Positions 14,248-16,053 of a stretch of 16,053 nucleotides of DNA are shown piece after piece; position 1 is the stretch's first letter, and each line of letters opens with the position of its first letter. The position numbers and the translations under genes are program-made. Location: NCBI GenBank assembly GCA_031270755.1, contig JAISWV010000272.1, positions 1 to 16,053 of the forward strand, in the 5' to 3' direction. Below the pieces are notes generated by a model. It worked only from the letters and a program-made list of their open reading frames with translations. It did no database searches and was not told the DNA's origin. Source of the DNA: Synergistaceae bacterium. Lineage in GTDB: Bacteria; Synergistota; Synergistia; Synergistales; Aminobacteriaceae.

Positions 14248-15897
14248 TCAATTCGGCCAGATATCATCTTCTGGACGTGCTTTGCGGTGCGGTGAAGAAA
14301 CAAGCACAGCGTCTTTCGTTCCGCGCTTTGAAATCAGACCACTCTTTTTGACAAGAAAACCTTCTTTTACGCAATCCCATGTGGACTCGTTGTTGCGGCG
14401 CATCCGCAATTCAGATTTATGAACCTTTTGAGTCGGTCCTTTCGGAAGACTGTCGACAATTTCGATGTATCTCGGAACCATGAAATGAGGCATGTGCTCG
14501 ACACAATAAAGGAAGAGGGTTTCTGGCTGAATGTCACGTCCTGCTTCCGGAACGACAAATACCTTGGCTTCCTCACTCCCATATGTAGTTTCCTCACAGG
14601 GAACGCAGGCGACCTCCGCAATATGTGGAAAGTTTGCGACGGCGCTTTCGACTTCGTTGCAGGATACGTTTTCGCCGCGTCGTCTAAACATGTCCTTTTC
14701 CCGGCTTTCAAAAAAATAATAGCCTTCGGAATCCTGTCTCGCCAAATCACCGGTATGGAACCAGCCATTGCGCCATGCGGCGGCGGTCGCCTGAGGATCC
14801 TCAAAGTAACCAGGGGTGATTGCCCACGGCCATTCATGCCGAACCAAAGCATGCCCCTTTGTTCCCCTACGCACGGGCATATCGTGTTCATCCGCAATCA
14901 ATATCGTAATGCCTTGCCGTGCAACCCCGCAGCTCCCTTTCTTCATGGGAATCTCAGGCGGCAGAACGGTCATGCCGCACTCCGTCATCCCCCATACGGT
15001 AACTACGGATTGGACGCCAAACCTTTGAGCAAAAACATCGGGATCTGGCGGCAGAGGAGAGCATACGGCAATTCTGACGATATGCCGCCGTTCGTATTCG
15101 TCTCTCGGACGCGCAAGAAGATATTTGACCATTGATGACACGATAAGGCAAGTCGTTACTCCGGTTTCGTACGCCACTCTCCAATACTCATTGAGGTTTG
15201 GCTGCAGGCGAATCACTGCCCTCGACCGAGTTGCCAGCGTACTGGTCAAAATATTCATTGCGCCCGTGTGAAACAAAGGCAAATCGACCAGCCACACATC
15301 GTCCTTGGTCAATCCTATACGCGCTCCCATGCATACGAGATGGACATAGAGCTGCAGATAAGTTTGGATAACTCCTTTCGATTGTCCCGTCGTGCCTGAA
15401 GTCATATAGATGGCATGTGTATCATAGGTCTCAATGGGACTATTCAGCGCCGGAGCCTTGGAATTGACTTCCTCGATGTCCTGGACATCCACTATAGGAA
15501 CGTCCGAGTCTCGGGAGTCGAGAAGAGACAACAAAGATGGATCGATGATGATCGCTTTCGGGCGCGAAATTTCAAAAACTCTCTCAAAAAGTTTCCCGCG
15601 AAAACCGATGTTGCACGGAACCATAACCGCGCCTATGGCGCAGCAGCCTAACCATCCGCGCAGAAACGTCTGATTGTTCGGAGCAATTAAAACAACCCTG
15701 TCGCCTTTCCTGATCCCCGCCTTCCTCAATTTATTCCCAATACAATACATGATCTCAACCGCTCTAGCGCGGCTCCAAGAACTGCCATCCTCGAAACTAA
15801 GCCACAAGGCGTCAGGATTCTCGGTCATATTGCGCTCAAGAACGTATCTGACTACGACTTCAGCTTTATCTGGAATATCTGGAATATTTTCTTGCAT
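14248..15897 (-). CDS. CaiC-like acyl-CoA ligase (AMP-forming)
   Basis: A 549-residue member of the ANL adenylating superfamily that activates a carboxylic acid to its CoA thioester. Motifs in order: AIYMTSGTTGQSKGV at 162-176 (ATP loop), VWGMTECG at 301-308, GWFHTGDLA at 378-386, RRRGENVSCNEVE at 405-417 and the catalytic Lys491 in TQKVHKSEL. GENVSC and the following segment resemble crotonobetaine/carnitine-CoA ligase CaiC. The ATG at 15897 is preceded by AAGGAAGGG; the frame stays open to 16011, but those 38 residues lack a ribosome site and would run back toward the preceding frame. After the usual TWDCVKEGFLVKK ending there is a further tail of about 30 charged residues. It is followed 22 bp later by the transporter start. 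The substrate cannot be fixed from sequence; carnitine-like betaines are one option. Confidence 0.92.
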   Translation of the reverse strand: MQENIPDIPDKAEVVVRYVLERNMTENPDALWLSFEDGSSWSRARAVEIMYCIGNKLRKAGIRKGDRVVLIAPNNQTFLRGWLGCCAIGAVMVPCNIGFRGKLFERVFEISRPKAIIIDPSLLSLLDSRDSDVPIVDVQDIEEVNSKAPALNSPIETYDTHAIYMTSGTTGQSKGVIQTYLQLYVHLVCMGARIGLTKDDVWLVDLPLFHTGAMNILTSTLATRSRAVIRLQPNLNEYWRVAYETGVTTCLIVSSMVKYLLARPRDEYERRHIVRIAVCSPLPPDPDVFAQRFGVQSVVTVWGMTECGMTVLPPEIPMKKGSCGVARQGITILIADEHDMPVRRGTKGHALVRHEWPWAITPGYFEDPQATAAAWRNGWFHTGDLARQDSEGYYFFESREKDMFRRRGENVSCNEVESAVANFPHIAEVACVPCEETTYGSEEAKVFVVPEAGRDIQPETLFLYCVEHMPHFMVPRYIEIVDSLPKGPTQKVHKSELRMRRNNESTWDCVKEGFLVKKSGLISKRGTKDAVLVSSPHRKARPEDDIWPN

Positions 15898-15992
15898 CAA
15901 AATATTTCCCTTCCTTCTAACCAAGAAGACCCAGCGCGCTCCATAGCGGAATACATGCCCAACAAGCAGAATGGTCAAGCAAAACCGGTGTT

Positions 15993-16052
15993 TCATTTCG
16001 TCATTGACCATTCCGCCTGTAAAGCCGAATCGATGTCATCCGGCGATGGTTT
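15993..16052 (-). CDS. Possible 3' end of an upstream gene (partial)
   Basis: On the minus strand one frame is open from the window edge to a TGA at 15993-15995 and reads KPSPDDIDSALQAEWSMTK. The composition is protein-like and it would end 95 bp before the CoA ligase start. It is too short to recognise. One other minus-strand frame is also open for part of this stretch, so this is a weak call. Confidence 0.3.
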   Translation of the reverse strand, partial: KPSPDDIDSALQAEWSMTK

Positions 16053-16053
16053 A

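Overview
This window most likely comes from a chromosome of an anaerobic bacterium. All clear protein genes lie on the minus strand, sit close together and often have AGGAGG-like ribosome binding sites; the one exception is a plus-strand gene remnant. A complete FixABCX electron-bifurcating set, a glycosaminidase-sugar pathway (NagA/NagB), an NAD(P)-dependent Ldh2-type dehydrogenase and glycerol kinase suggest a gut- or sediment-type anaerobe. I would guess Synergistota or a Firmicutes lineage, but nothing here proves the phylum.

Layout, read in the direction of transcription (right to left). (1) 16052-9428: possibly the tail of an upstream gene, then a CaiC-like acyl-CoA ligase, an MFS transporter, and fixA (EtfB), fixB (EtfA), fixC (flavoprotein:quinone oxidoreductase) and fixX (ferredoxin-like). 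This looks like one operon for uptake and CoA activation of an organic acid. Its electron-transfer branch would split NADH electrons between a quinone and a low-potential ferredoxin or flavodoxin. No acyl-CoA dehydrogenase/reductase, CoA transferase or hydratase is seen inside the window. (2) 9427-8528: an intergenic stretch holding a plus-strand fragment of a DUF2339-type membrane protein (decayed) and a good minus-strand promoter for the next operon. (3) 8527-6642: nagA-nagB, overlapping by 4 bp, converting N-acetylglucosamine-6-P to fructose-6-P. (4) 6352-3644: an Ldh2-family dehydrogenase followed 27 bp later by glycerol kinase glpK. (5) 3620-2160: a monoacylglycerol-lipase-like hydrolase gene bracketed by a complex set of inverted repeats, including a ~175-bp palindrome that looks like a MITE. 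(6) 2115-157: a 652-residue membrane protein made of an exported alpha/beta hydrolase domain fused to about eight membrane segments, followed by a terminator-like hairpin.

The lipase, glycerol kinase and possibly the membrane hydrolase could form a small ester/glyceride-use neighbourhood: lipase releases glycerol, GlpK phosphorylates it. That link is inference from proximity. The most unusual parts are the inverted repeats around the lipase gene, the two-part membrane hydrolase, and the CoA ligase/transporter/FixABCX operon whose substrate is unknown.
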